A DNA stretch of 64,000 nt, from assembly GCA_958295725.1 (NCBI GenBank), contig OY282368.1, positions 1,510,001 through 1,574,000 of the forward strand, written 5' to 3'. Under the pieces are notes generated by a model. It searched no databases, was not told where the DNA came from, and saw only the letters and a program-made list of their open reading frames with translations. The DNA is from an uncultured Alphaproteobacteria bacterium. GTDB lineage: Bacteria; Pseudomonadota; Alphaproteobacteria; UBA2966. A program made the position numbers and the translations under genes. Positions 30,201-42,200 of this stretch are shown one piece after another (within the stretch, counting starts at the first letter, position 1; every line of letters begins with the position of its first letter).

Positions 30201-33200
30201 CGTCGCCGTGAAGGTCAGCGACGACGCGGACACCGCCCCTTCCGTCGTGTCCGAGCTCACCACGCCGAGCACCACGTCTCCCGTCGGCTCGCTCTCCAGC
30301 GCCACCGTGAACGTCGCCGTCCCGCCATCCTCCGTCGTCCGCAACCGCGACGATGTCGACGTCGCCGGCGACACCGCGAACCCGGCCGTGTCGTCGTCGG
30401 TCACGGTCAGCGTCACGCTCGACGGCGCCGACACCCCGTTGCCGCCCGAGACCGTCGCCGAAACCGTCACCGTCTCGTCCGTCTCGTCCACCGCGTCGCC
30501 CACCGCCGACACCGTCACCGTCCCCGCGCTCGTCGTCGAACCCGCCGCGATGGTCAACGTGTTCGCACTCGACAGCGTGAAGTCGCCCGCCGCCGCGGTC
30601 ACGCCCGTCGCCCCCACCGTCACCGTCACGGCCTCGCTCGACGCCCCCGACAGCGTCGCCGTCACCGTGGATACGCCGCCCGTCTCCGAGATCGACGTCG
30701 GCGACAACGCCAGCGCCACCGTCCGCAGGGCCTCGTCGTCCGTGATCGTGATCGTGGCCGAGTTCACCGTCAGGCTGCCCGACGAGCCGCTCACCGTCAC
30801 CGTCTCGTCGGTCTCGTCCACCGCGTCGTCCGTCGGCGTCAGCGTGAATGTGCCGGTCTTGCTCTGTGCCTCCGCGGCGATCGTAATGTCGAAGTCCGTC
30901 ACCGCCGCGAAGTCCACCGCCGTCGCCGTCCCGCTCCCCGCCACGCTCACGGTCACCGCCGTCGCCCCGGCGAACCGGATCGTGCCATCCACCGTGGCGG
31001 TCACCGTGATCGTGGTCGCCCCGTCGCCCTCGCCCACGCTGTTGTCGTTCACCGTCAGCGTGATCGAGGGCGTCGCGTCGTCGTCCGTCAACGTGATCGT
31101 GGCCGAGTTCACCGTCAGGCTGCCCGACGAGCCGCTCACCGTGATCGTCTCGTTCGTCTCATCGAACGCGTCGTTCGTCGGCGTCAGCGTGAATGTGCCG
31201 GTCTTGCTCGCCGCCCCCGCGGCGATCACGATGTCGAAGTCCGACACCGCCCCGAAGTCCACCGCCGTCGCCGTGCCGCTACCCCCCACGCTCACGGTCA
31301 CGGTCGTGGGATCGACGAACCGGCTCGCGCCATCCACCGTGGCGGTCACCGTGATCGTGGTCGCCCCGTCGTCCTCGGCCACGCTGTTGTCGTCCACCGT
31401 CAGCGTGATCGCGGTCGGGGCGTCGTCGTCGTCCGTCAACGCGATCGTGGCCGAGCTCACCGTCAGGCTGCCTGACGAGCCGCTCACCGTGATCGTCTCG
31501 TTCGTCTCGTCGAACGCGTCGTTCGTCGGCGTCAGCGTGAAGGTGCCGGTAGCGCTCGCGTCGCCCGCTTCGATCTCGATGTCGAAGTCCGACACCGCCG
31601 CGAAGTCCACCGCCGACGCCGTGCCGCTCCCCGCCACGCTCACCGTCACCGTCGTGAGCGTGATGAACCGCGTCCCGCCGTCCACCGTGGCGGTCACCGT
31701 GATGGTGGTCGCCCCGTCGTCCTCGGCCACGCTGTTGTCGTCCACCGTCAAGGTGATCGCGGTCGGCGTCGCGTCGTCGTCCGTCAACGCGATCGTGGCC
31801 GAGCTCACCGTCAGGCCGGGCGAGGCGCCGTACACCGTCACCGTCTCGTCGGTCTCGTCCAGTACGTCGTTCGTCGGCGTCAGCGTGAAGTCGCTGGCGC
31901 CGCTCGCCGCCCCCGCGGCGATCACGATCTCGAAGACCGACACCGCCGCGAAGTCCACCGCCGTCGCCGTGCCGCTGGTCTCCCTCACGAGCACCTCCAC
32001 CGTCGTGGCCGCGGCGAACCGGGTGGTCCCGTCCACCGTCGCGGTCACCGTGATGGTGGTGGCCCCGTCGCCCTCGCTCACGCTGTTGTCACTCACCGTC
32101 AAGGTGATCGAGGTCGGCGCCGCGTCGTTGTCCGTCAACGTGATCGTGGCCGAGTTCACCGTCAGGCTGCCCGACGAGCCGCTCACCGTCACCGTCTCGT
32201 CGGTCTCGTCCACCGCGTCGTTGGCCGGCGTCAGCGTGAAGCTCCCGGTCTTGCTCGCCGCCCCGGCGGGGATCGTAATGTCGAACGACGACACCGCCGC
32301 GAAGTCCACCGCCGTCGCCGTGCCGCTACCCCCCACGCTCACCGTCACCGTCGTGTCCTCGGCGAACCGGGTGGTCCCGTCCACCGTGGCGGTCACCGTG
32401 ATCGCGGCCGCCCCGTCGCCCTCGCCCACGCTGTTGTCGTCCACCGTCAGCGTGATCGAGGTCGGCGCCGCGTCGTCGTCCGTCAGGCCGATCGTGGCCG
32501 CGGTCACCGTCAGACTGCCTGACGCGCCGCTGACCGTGATCGTCTCGTCGGTCTCGTCCACCGCGTCGTCCGTCGGCGTCAGCGTGAAGCCCGCGGTGTC
32601 GCTCGCCGCCCCCGCCGCGATCTCGATGTCGAACGCCTCCACCGCGGCGAAGTCCACCGCCCCCGCCGTGCCGCTGCCCGCCACGCTCACCCGCACCGTC
32701 TTCGCCTCGGCGAACCGGGTCGTTCCGTCCACCGTGGCGGTCACCGTGATCGAGGTCGCCCCGTCGCCCTCGCCCACGCTGCTGTCACTCACCGTCAGCG
32801 TGATCGCGGTCGGGGCCGCGTCGTCGTCCGTCAGGCTGATCCTGGCCGAGTTCACCGTCAGGCCGGTCGACGTGCCGCGCACCGTGATCGTCTCGTCGGT
32901 CTCGTCCACTACGTCGTTCGTCGGCGTCAGCGTGAAGTTCGCGGTACCGCTCGCGTCGCCCGCGGCGATCATGATGTCGAACGCCGACACCGTGGCGAAA
33001 TCCACCGCTGTCGCGGCGCCGCTGCCCGCCACGCTCACCGTCACCGTCGTGGCCGAGCCGAGCGTCGTCGAGCCGTCCAACGTGGCGGTCACCGTGATCG
33101 TGGTGGCCCCGTCGACCTCGCCGACGCTGTTGTCGTTCACCGTCAGCGTGATCGAGGTCGGCGTGCCGTCGTCGTCCGTGAGGCTGATCGTGGCCGCGTT

Positions 33201-36200
33201 CACCGTCAGGCCGGTCGAAGTACCGCTGACCGTGATGGTCTCGTCGGTCTCGTCGTCCGAGTCGTCCGTCGGCGTCAGCGTGAAGGTTCCGGTACCGCTC
33301 GCCGCCCCGGCGGGGATCGTAATGTCGAACGACGACACCGCGGCGAAGTCCACCGCCCCCGCCGTGCCGCTCCCCGCCACGCTCACGCTCACCGTCTTGG
33401 CCTCGGCGAACCGGGTCGTGCCGTCCACCGTGGCGGTCACCGTGATCGTCGTCGCCCCGTCGCCCTCGCCCACGTCGCCGTCGTCCACCGTCAGCGTGAT
33501 CGTGCCCGGCGCGTCGTCGTCGTCCGTGATCGTCCCATCGACCCTTAGCTCATTGGTGACGACCCCGCTGGGCGACGAGATCGTCGCGTTCGCCGCGTTG
33601 CTCCACGTCACCACCACCGTCTCGTTCGACTCGTCCACCGTGTCGCCCGTCACCAACACGCTAAAGGTCCGGCTGGTCGTCCCCGCCGCGAAGGTCAGCG
33701 TGCCGGCGGTGATGGCCGTGTAGTCCGTCCCCGAAGTGGCCGTCCCCAGGCCCGCGTCCGCATACTGCACCGTCACCTCGCGTCCGGAGGCGGCGCTCAG
33801 GGTCACCGTATACGTCAGCGCCGCGGAGCCACTGTCGCCCTCCGTCACGCTCGGCGAGCTGATCGACAGCGTCGGCGTCGCGTCGTTGTCCGTGATCGTC
33901 CCGGTCCCGGTGCCCGCCGTGGTCGAGACCGCCGCGTTCACCGGATCCTTCAGCCGCACTTTCACCGTCTCGTCCGCCTCGTCCAGAACGTCGCCCGTCA
34001 CCGCCACGTCGAAGGTCCGGCTGGTCGTCCCCGCCGCGAAGGTCAGCGTGCCGACGGTGAGCGCCGTGTAGTCCGTCCCGGAAGTCGCGGTGCCGGTCCC
34101 GGTGTCGGCGTAGTCCACCGTCACCTCGCGTTCGGAGGCGGCGCTCAGGGTCGCCGTGAAGGTCAGGTCCGTCGAGCCGCTGTTGCCCTCGGTCACGCTC
34201 GGCGAGTCGATGGAGAGCATCGGCGCGGGATCGTCGTCGGTGATCGTCAGCGTCGCGTCGGACGGATTCGCCGCCCCGTCGCCGCCCGCGACCGTCGCCG
34301 AGACCGTCACCGACTTGTCCGGCGCGTCGGTCGCGTCATCGACCGCCGCGACCGTCACGGTTCCGGTGCTCGCCGTATCCCCCATCGCGATGGTGAGCGT
34401 ATTCGCGCTCGACAGGCCGAAGTCGCCCGACACCGCCGGGGACACCGCCGCCGCCGACACCGTGACCGTCGTCGCCTCGGTCGCCGCCTTGTCCAGCGTC
34501 GCCGTCACCGTGGCCACCCCGCCGTTCTCCGAGATCGACGCTGGCGACAGCGCCAGCGACACGACCGGCTTGTCGTCGTCGATGACCGTGACCGTCACCG
34601 CGAGCAGGCGCGTCGCCGGCGTGTCCGCCACGTCCCCGACCCCATAGTTGGCCACCGCGTATCTGATCTGCTTGGTCTCGTCCTGGAGGTCGCTGTCCCC
34701 GAGGGCCTTGACGGTCACCGTCTGCGGCGTGCTCCAGTCCGACGGCGTGAACGAGAGGTTGTACGGGTACGTGTGGGCGGAGTTCAGATCGAGCTCGGAA
34801 TCGGAGCGATTGAGACCGACCCATGTCGTCGTCGTCATCCCCCCGGGAGGGGGCTCGGAGTCCAGAACCACGGTGAACGTCGCGCCGGTGGTGTCCTGCT
34901 CGGTCACCGTGATGGAGGTGGGGTTGAAGGTCACGCCTGCCGTGTCGTCGTCGGTCAGCGTCAGCGTCACGTTCGACGGGTCCGCGACACTGTTGCCGCC
35001 CGCCGCCGTGCCCGACACCGTCACCGACTTGTCGGCCACGTCCACGTCGTTGTCGCTCGCCGTCACCGTCACCGCGCCGGCGCTGGTCGTCGAACCCGAC
35101 GCGATGGTGAGCGTCTTCGCCGTGCTCAGATCGAAGTCCGCGGCGACCGCCCCCGTTCCCGCCGCCGCGCCTACCGTCACCGTCACCGCCTCGCTCGACT
35201 TGCCGTTCAGCGTCGCCGTCACCGTCGAGACCCCGCCGTCCTCCGAAATCGATGTCGGCGACAGGACCAGCGTCACGGTGGGCGTAGCTTCGTCGTCCGT
35301 GATCGTCAGCGTCGCGTCCGACGGCGCCGCCACCCCGTTACCCCCGGCCGCCGTCGCCGAGACCGTCACGCTCTTGTCCGGCGCATCCACATCGTTGTCG
35401 TTCGCCGTCACCGTCACCGTCCCCGCGCTCGTCGTCGAACCCGCCGCGATGGTCAGCGTCGTCGCCGTGCTCAGCGTGAAGTCGGTCCCCGACCCCGGCG
35501 ATGCCGACACCGTGAGCGTCACCGCCGCGCTCGACACATCCGACAGCGTCGCCGTCACCGTGCTCGACCCGGGGTTCGTCCCGTCGTGCTCGTCGATCGA
35601 CGCCGGCGACAGAACCAGCGCCACCGTCGGCAACGCCTCGTCGTCGGTGATGGTCAGCGTCACGTCCGACGGCGCCGACACCCCGTTACCCCCGGCCGCC
35701 GTCGCCGAGACCGTCACCGACTTGTCCGGCGCATCCGTCGTGTCGTTCACCGCCGTAATCGTCACCGTCCCCGCGCTCGTCGTCGAACCCGCCGCGATGG
35801 TCAACGTGTTCGCGCTCGACAGCGTGAAGTCGGTCCCCGACCCCGGCGATGCCGACACCGTGAGCGTCACCGCCGCGCTCGACGCGCGGTCCAGCGTCGC
35901 CGTCACCGTGCTCGACCCGGGGTTCGTCCCGTCGTGCTCGTCGATCGTCGCCGGCGACAGAACCAGCGTCACCTCCGGCAGGTCCTCGTCGTCGGTGATG
36001 GTCAGCGTCACGTCCGACGGCGCCGACACCCCGTTACCCCCGGCCGCCGTCGCCGAGACCGTCACCGACTTGTCCGGCGCGTCGGTCGCATTGTCCGTCG
36101 CCGTCACCGTCACCGTCCCCGCGCTCGTCGTCGAACCCGCCGCGATCGTCAACGTGTTCGCACTCGACAGCGTGAAATCCGTCCCCGACCCCGGCGATGC

Positions 36201-39200
36201 CGACACCGTGAGCGTCACCGCCGCGCTCGACGCACCCGACAGCGTCGCCGTCACCGTCGAGACGTTCGACGCCCCGCTCTCGTCGATCGACGACGGCGAC
36301 AACGCCAGCGTCACCTCCGGCAACGCCTCGTCGTCGGTGATGGTCAGCGTCACGTCCGACGGCGCCGCCACCCCGTTACCCCCGGCCGCCGTCGCCGAGA
36401 CCGTCACCGACTTGTCCGGCGCATCCACATCGTTGTCGTTCGCCGTCACCGTCACCGTCCCCGAACTCGTCGTATCCCCCGCCGCGATGGTCAACGTGTT
36501 CGCACTCGACAGCGTGAAATCCGTCCCCGACCCCGGCGATGCCGACACCGTGAGCGTCACCGCCTCGCTCGACGCGCGGTCCAGCGTCGCCGTCACCGTG
36601 CTCGACCCGGGGTTCGTCCCGTCGTGCTCGTCGATCGTCGCCGGCGACAACGCCAGCGTCGCCTCCGGCAGGTCCTCGTCGTCGGTGATGGTCAGCGTCA
36701 CGCTCGACGGCGCCGTCGCCCCGTTACCCCCGGCCGCCGTCGCCGAGACCGTCACCGACTTGTCCGGCGAATCCACATCGTTGTCGTTCGCCGTTACCGT
36801 CACCGTCCCCGCGCTCGTCGTCGAACCCGCCGCGATGGTCAACGTGTTCGCACTCGACAGCGTGAAATCCGTCCCCGACCCCGGCGATGCCGACACCGTG
36901 AGCGTCACCACCGCGCTCGACACCCCCGACAGCGTCGCCGTCACCGTCGATACGTTCGACGCCCCGCTCTCGTCGATCGTCGCCGGCGACAACGCCAGCG
37001 TCACCTCCGGCGTCGCCTCGTCGTCGGTGATGGTCAGCGTCACGTCCGACGGCGCCGCCACCCCGTTACCCCCGTCCGCCGTCGCCGAGACCGTCACGCT
37101 CTTGTTCGGCGCATCCGTCGTGTCGTTCACCGCCGTAATCGTCACCGTCCCCGCGCTCGTCGTCGAACCCGCCGCGATGGTCAACGTGTTCGCGCTCGAC
37201 AGCGTGAAGTCCGTCCCCGACCCCGGCGATGCCGACACCGTGAGCGTCACCGCCTCGCTCGACGCGCGGTCCAGCGTCGCCGTCACCGTGCTCGACCCGG
37301 GGTTCGTCCCGTCGTGCTCGTCGATCGTCGCCGGCGACAACGCCAGCGTCACCTCCGGCAACGCCTCGTCGTCGGTCAGCGTCAGCGCCGCCCCGGTCAC
37401 CGTCACGGTCTCCGAATTGGCGGCGGCCTGGGCGTTGGCCGCCGTGCCCGTCACCGTCGTCGAACGCCCGCCGCTGCCCTGGTGCACGTCGTCGTTCATC
37501 GCCGTGACCAGCACCGTGTCCGCGGCGTTCGCCGTCTCGCCCGCCGCGATCTCGATGGTCGTGTCCGAACCCACCGTGTAGAAGCCCGTCACCGCCGACA
37601 CCGTCACCGTCGTCGCCGCGCTCGACGGATGCGACAGCGTCGCCGTCACCGTCGAGACGTTGCCCGCCCCGCTCTCGGCGATCGACGACGGCGACAGCGC
37701 CAGCGTCACCCCCGGCGCATCCTCGTCGTCGGTAATCGTCAGCGTCGCGTCGGACGGAGCCGCCGCCCCGTTGCCGCCCGCGGACGTGGCCGAGACCGTC
37801 ACCGACTTGTCCGGCGCGTCGGCCGCGTTATCGACCGCCGTCACCGTCACCGCGCCCGAACTCGTCGTATCCCCCGCCGCGATGGTGAGCGTATTCGCGC
37901 TCGACAGGCTGAAGTCGGCCGCCGCCGCCGGGGCCACCGCCGCCGCCGACACCGTGACCGTCGTCGCCTCGGTGGCCGTCCGGTCCAGCGTCGCCGTCAC
38001 CGTGGCCACCCCGCCGTTCTCCGAGATCGACGACTCCGACAGCGCCAGCGACACGATCGGCTTGTCGTCGTCGATGACCGTGACCGTCACCGCGACCTCG
38101 TTCGTCACCCCGCCCGCATAGCCGGCCACCGTGTACCTGATCTCCTTGGTGTCGTTCCGGATGTCGCTGTCCGCGGAGGCCGTGACGGTCACCGTCTGCG
38201 CCGTGCTCCAGTTCGTCGGGTCGAACGAGAGGTTGTACGGGTACGTGCGGACGCCGTTCAGATCGATCTCGGCGTCGGAGCGACCGAGGCCGACCGTCGT
38301 CGTCCCGGAGGGGGGCTCGGAGTCCAGGACCACGGTGAACGTCGCGCCGGCGGCGTCTTGCTCGGTCACGGTCAGGGCGGTGGGGTCGAAGGTCACGCCC
38401 GCGGTGTCGTCGTCCGTGGTGCTCACCCCGACGTTGGCGTTGGGGACGGTGACGTCGCTGCGGTAGTGGGCGTCTCCCGCCGGCCCGCTGTCGGGATTCA
38501 AGACGACGTTCCAGGTCACGTCGCCGTCGTCGACGTCGTCGTCGACACCGGTCACCGTCACCGTCTGCGCCGTGTTCCAGACGCCCGGCGCGAAGGTCAG
38601 CGACGACGGCGACACCGTGCCCTCGCTCGCGTCCCCGCCCGTCACCGTCACCGTCACCGCCGCCGTCGGCCGCGTCGCCAGCTTCGCCGTGAAGGTCGCC
38701 GTCCCGCCCGCCTCCGTCGCCTGCCCCGTCACCGCGCTCACCGTCAGCCCGGCGACGTCGTCGTCCTCGTTGGACACCGACACGGTCTGGGTAACCACAC
38801 GGTTATACGGCAGGTTACCGGCGCCGGTCTCGCCCGGGTCCACCGTCACCCGGCAAATCTGGTCGTGGTCGACGACATCGTCGTCCTTGCCCCGCACCGT
38901 CACCGTATGCGGCGAATTCCACAGGCTCGCCGCGGCCGCCGAGGCGTCGCCGCCGGTGGGCGCCATGGCGACGGTCCCGGAGACGCCATACGTCGCGCCG
39001 CCGTCCGCCGACACCTCGCATTCGGAGGTGTCCTGGCTGGTAACCAGTACATTCACGGTCTGGCTCGGGTTGGACGTCAGGCGCACCGTGAAGCTATCCG
39101 TGCCGCCCGCCTCCGTGGTCGCGGTCGAACCGCCGCTCTCGACCACGGTCAGCCCACCTTCGTCGTCCGTGACGGTCAGCGTCGCGTCGGGCGGCGCCTT

Positions 39201-42200
39201 CACGTCGCCGCTCGCCGTTGCCGAGACCGTTACGGTCTTGTCCGGCGCGTCGGCCGCGTTATCGACCGCCGTCACCGTCACCGTCCCGGTGCTCGCCGTC
39301 TCCCCCGTCGCGAAGGTCAGCGTGTTCGCCGTGCTCAGCGTGAAGTCGCCCGCCGCCGCCGGGGCCACCGCCGCCGCCGACACCGTGAGGGTCGCCGCCG
39401 CGCTCGCCGCCTTGTCCAGCATCGCCGTCACCGTGGCCACCCCGCCGTCCTCCGAGATCGACGACGGAGACAGCGAGAGCGTCGCCTTGGGCGGCGCGAC
39501 GATGGGCACCCACTCCGTGTTGTAGTAGATCACGTTGCTACCGCCCCCCCACTCTCTCGTGAAGAGGATGACGATGCCGTCGTTGTCGATCATCGCCTGC
39601 GTGAGCGTGATCGTCACGGACCTCGCGCCCCCGATGTTGTTGACGAGATTCATGCACTCGGTGCGGCTCGGCCCGGGGATGCCGGTATGCGCCCGCTGGG
39701 AGACCTGCTTGTTGGCGCACGCCCAGACGTCGGTAGTCGATTGCTGGTAGTTTCCCGTGAACGAGATCGTCTGCGAAGTCGTCTCGGCGACCAGCGACGC
39801 CGTGGTGACGTCCCAATTGGTCTGTGGCTGGCCGACGTTGCGCCACGTCGTCGCGCTGCCGGTCGGCACGGAGTCGTCGTTGTCGGTGATCGTCAACGTC
39901 AGGCCCGCCGGGGCCGACACGCCGTTGCCCCCCGATACCGCGCCCGAGACCGTCACCGTCTTGTCCGACGCCTGGACGTTGTTGTTCACCGCCGTGAGCG
40001 TCACCGCCCCCGTGCTCGCGGTCGAGCCCGCGGCGATGACCAGCGCCCTGTTCGTGCTCAGCGCGTAGTCGGCCGCCGTCGCGCCCGACAACGGCGCCGC
40101 CGACACCGTGACCGTCACCGCCTCGCTGGATGCGCCCGACAGCGCCGCCGTCACCGTGGTCACGCCGCTGCCCTCGGAAATCGACGACGAAGACAGCGCC
40201 AGCGTCACCGTCGGCAGCGTCTCGTCGTCGGTCAGCGTCAGCGTCACGCTCGACGGCGCCGCGACATTGTTGCCGCCCGATACCGTCGCCGAGACCGTCA
40301 CCGTCTCGTCCGGCTCGTCCGTCGTGTCGTGCTCCGCCGTCACCGTCACCGCGCCCGTGCTCGTCGTCTGCCCCGACGCGATGGTCAGCGTCCTCGCCGT
40401 GCTCAGCGTGAAGTCGGACCCCGAGATCGGCGTCGTCGACACCGTCACCGTCACCGCCTCGCTCGACGCCACCGACAGCGTCGCCGTCACCGTCGCCACG
40501 CCGCCCGTCTCCGAGATCGACGCGGACGACAGGACCAGCGCCACCATCGGGAATGCCTCGTCGTCGGTCAGCGTCAGCGTCACGTCCGGCGGCGCCGCGA
40601 CGCCGTTGCCGCCCGAAGCCGTCCCCGAAACCGTCACCTGCTTGTCCGGCGCATCCACCGCGTTCCCTCTCGCCGTCACCGTCACCGCGCCCGTGCTCGC
40701 CGTCTGCCCCGCCGCGATCGTCAACGTCGTCGCCGTGCTCAGATCGAAGTCCGCGGCCACTGCCCCCGTGCCCGGCGCCGCCGACACCGTGACCGTCACA
40801 GCCTCGCTCGACCTGACCGACAGCGTCGCCGTCACCGTCGCCACGCCGCCCGTCTCCAAGATCGACGCGGACGACAGGACCAGCGCCACCGTCGGCAGCG
40901 TCTCGTCGTCCGTCAGCGTCAGCGCCGCCCCGGTCACGCTCCCCACCCCCTGGTCGTTGGCCGCCGTCGCCGTCACCGTCGTCGAACGCCCGCCGCTGTG
41001 CGCGGCGTCGTCCCCCGCCGTGACCAGCGCCGTGTCCGCGGCGTTCGCCGTCTCGCCCGCCGCGATCACGATGCTCGCGTCCGACCCCACCGTGTAGAAG
41101 CCCAACGCCGCCATCACCGTCACCGTCGTCGCCGCGCTCGACGGATGCGTGAGCGTCGCCGACACCGTCGCCACCCCGCCGTTCTCCGAAATCGACGCCG
41201 GCGATACCGCCAGCGTCACCCCCGGCGCCGCGTCGTCGTCCGCTATGGTGAGCGTCAGGCCCGACGGTGCCGCCACCCCGTTGCCGCCCGAAGCCGTCGC
41301 CGAAACCGTCACCGACTTGTTCGGCGAATCCGTCGTATCGTTCATCGCCGTGATCGTCACCGCGCCCGCGCTCGTCGTCGAGTCCGCCGCGATGGTGAGC
41401 GTCGTTCCCGTCAGCGTGAAATCCGTCCCCGCCCCCGGCGAGGCCGAAACCGTGATCGTCACCGCCTCGCCCGACGGGTGCGAGAGCGCCGCCGTCACCG
41501 TCGCCACGTTGCCCGAACCGCTCTCGTCGATGGTCGAGGCCGACAGCGACAGCGACAGCGTCGGCAGCGCGTCGTCGTCCGTGATCGTCAGCGTCAGGCC
41601 CGACGGCGCCGCCACCAGACCGTACCCGCCGGCCACCGTCCCGCCCACCGTCGCGGTCTCGTCCGCCTCGTCCGTCGCGTCGTCCACCGCCGTCACCGTC
41701 ACCGTGCCGGCGCTCGTCGTCGAACCCGCCGCGATCGTCAGCGTATTGTCGCTCGACAGGCTGAAGTCGCCCGCCGCCGCGGTCGCGCCCGTCGCCGTCA
41801 CCGTCACCGTCACCGCCTCGCCCGAAATCCCGCCGCTCAGGCTCGCCGTCACCGTCGTCACGTTGCCCGCGCCGCTCTCGGCGATGGTCGAGGCCGACAG
41901 CGCCAGCGCCAGCGTCGGCGTCGGGTCGTCGTCGGTCAGCGTCAGCGTCTGGCTCGACGGCGCCACGACACCGTTGCCGCCCGCCGCCGTCCCCGAAACC
42001 GTCACCGTCTCGTCCGCCTCGTCCGTCGTGTCGCCCACCGCCGTCACCGTCACCGTGCCGGTGCTGCTCGTCGCCCCGGCCGCGATGGTCAGCGTCCTGT
42101 CGCTCGACAGCGTGAAGTCGCCGGCCGCCGCGGTCGCGCCCGTCGCCGACACCGTCACCGTCACCGCCGCGCTCGACACCGCCGACAGCGTCGCCTGCAC

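Noticed and set aside
21264..31475. A plus-strand frame of more than 3,400 codons opposite the giant gene, rich in Arg and His
   Set aside because: It is the mirror of repeated Thr/Val/Ala/Asp codons in GC-rich repeats. It has no signal, domain or ribosome-binding site and its repeats follow the minus-strand protein units.
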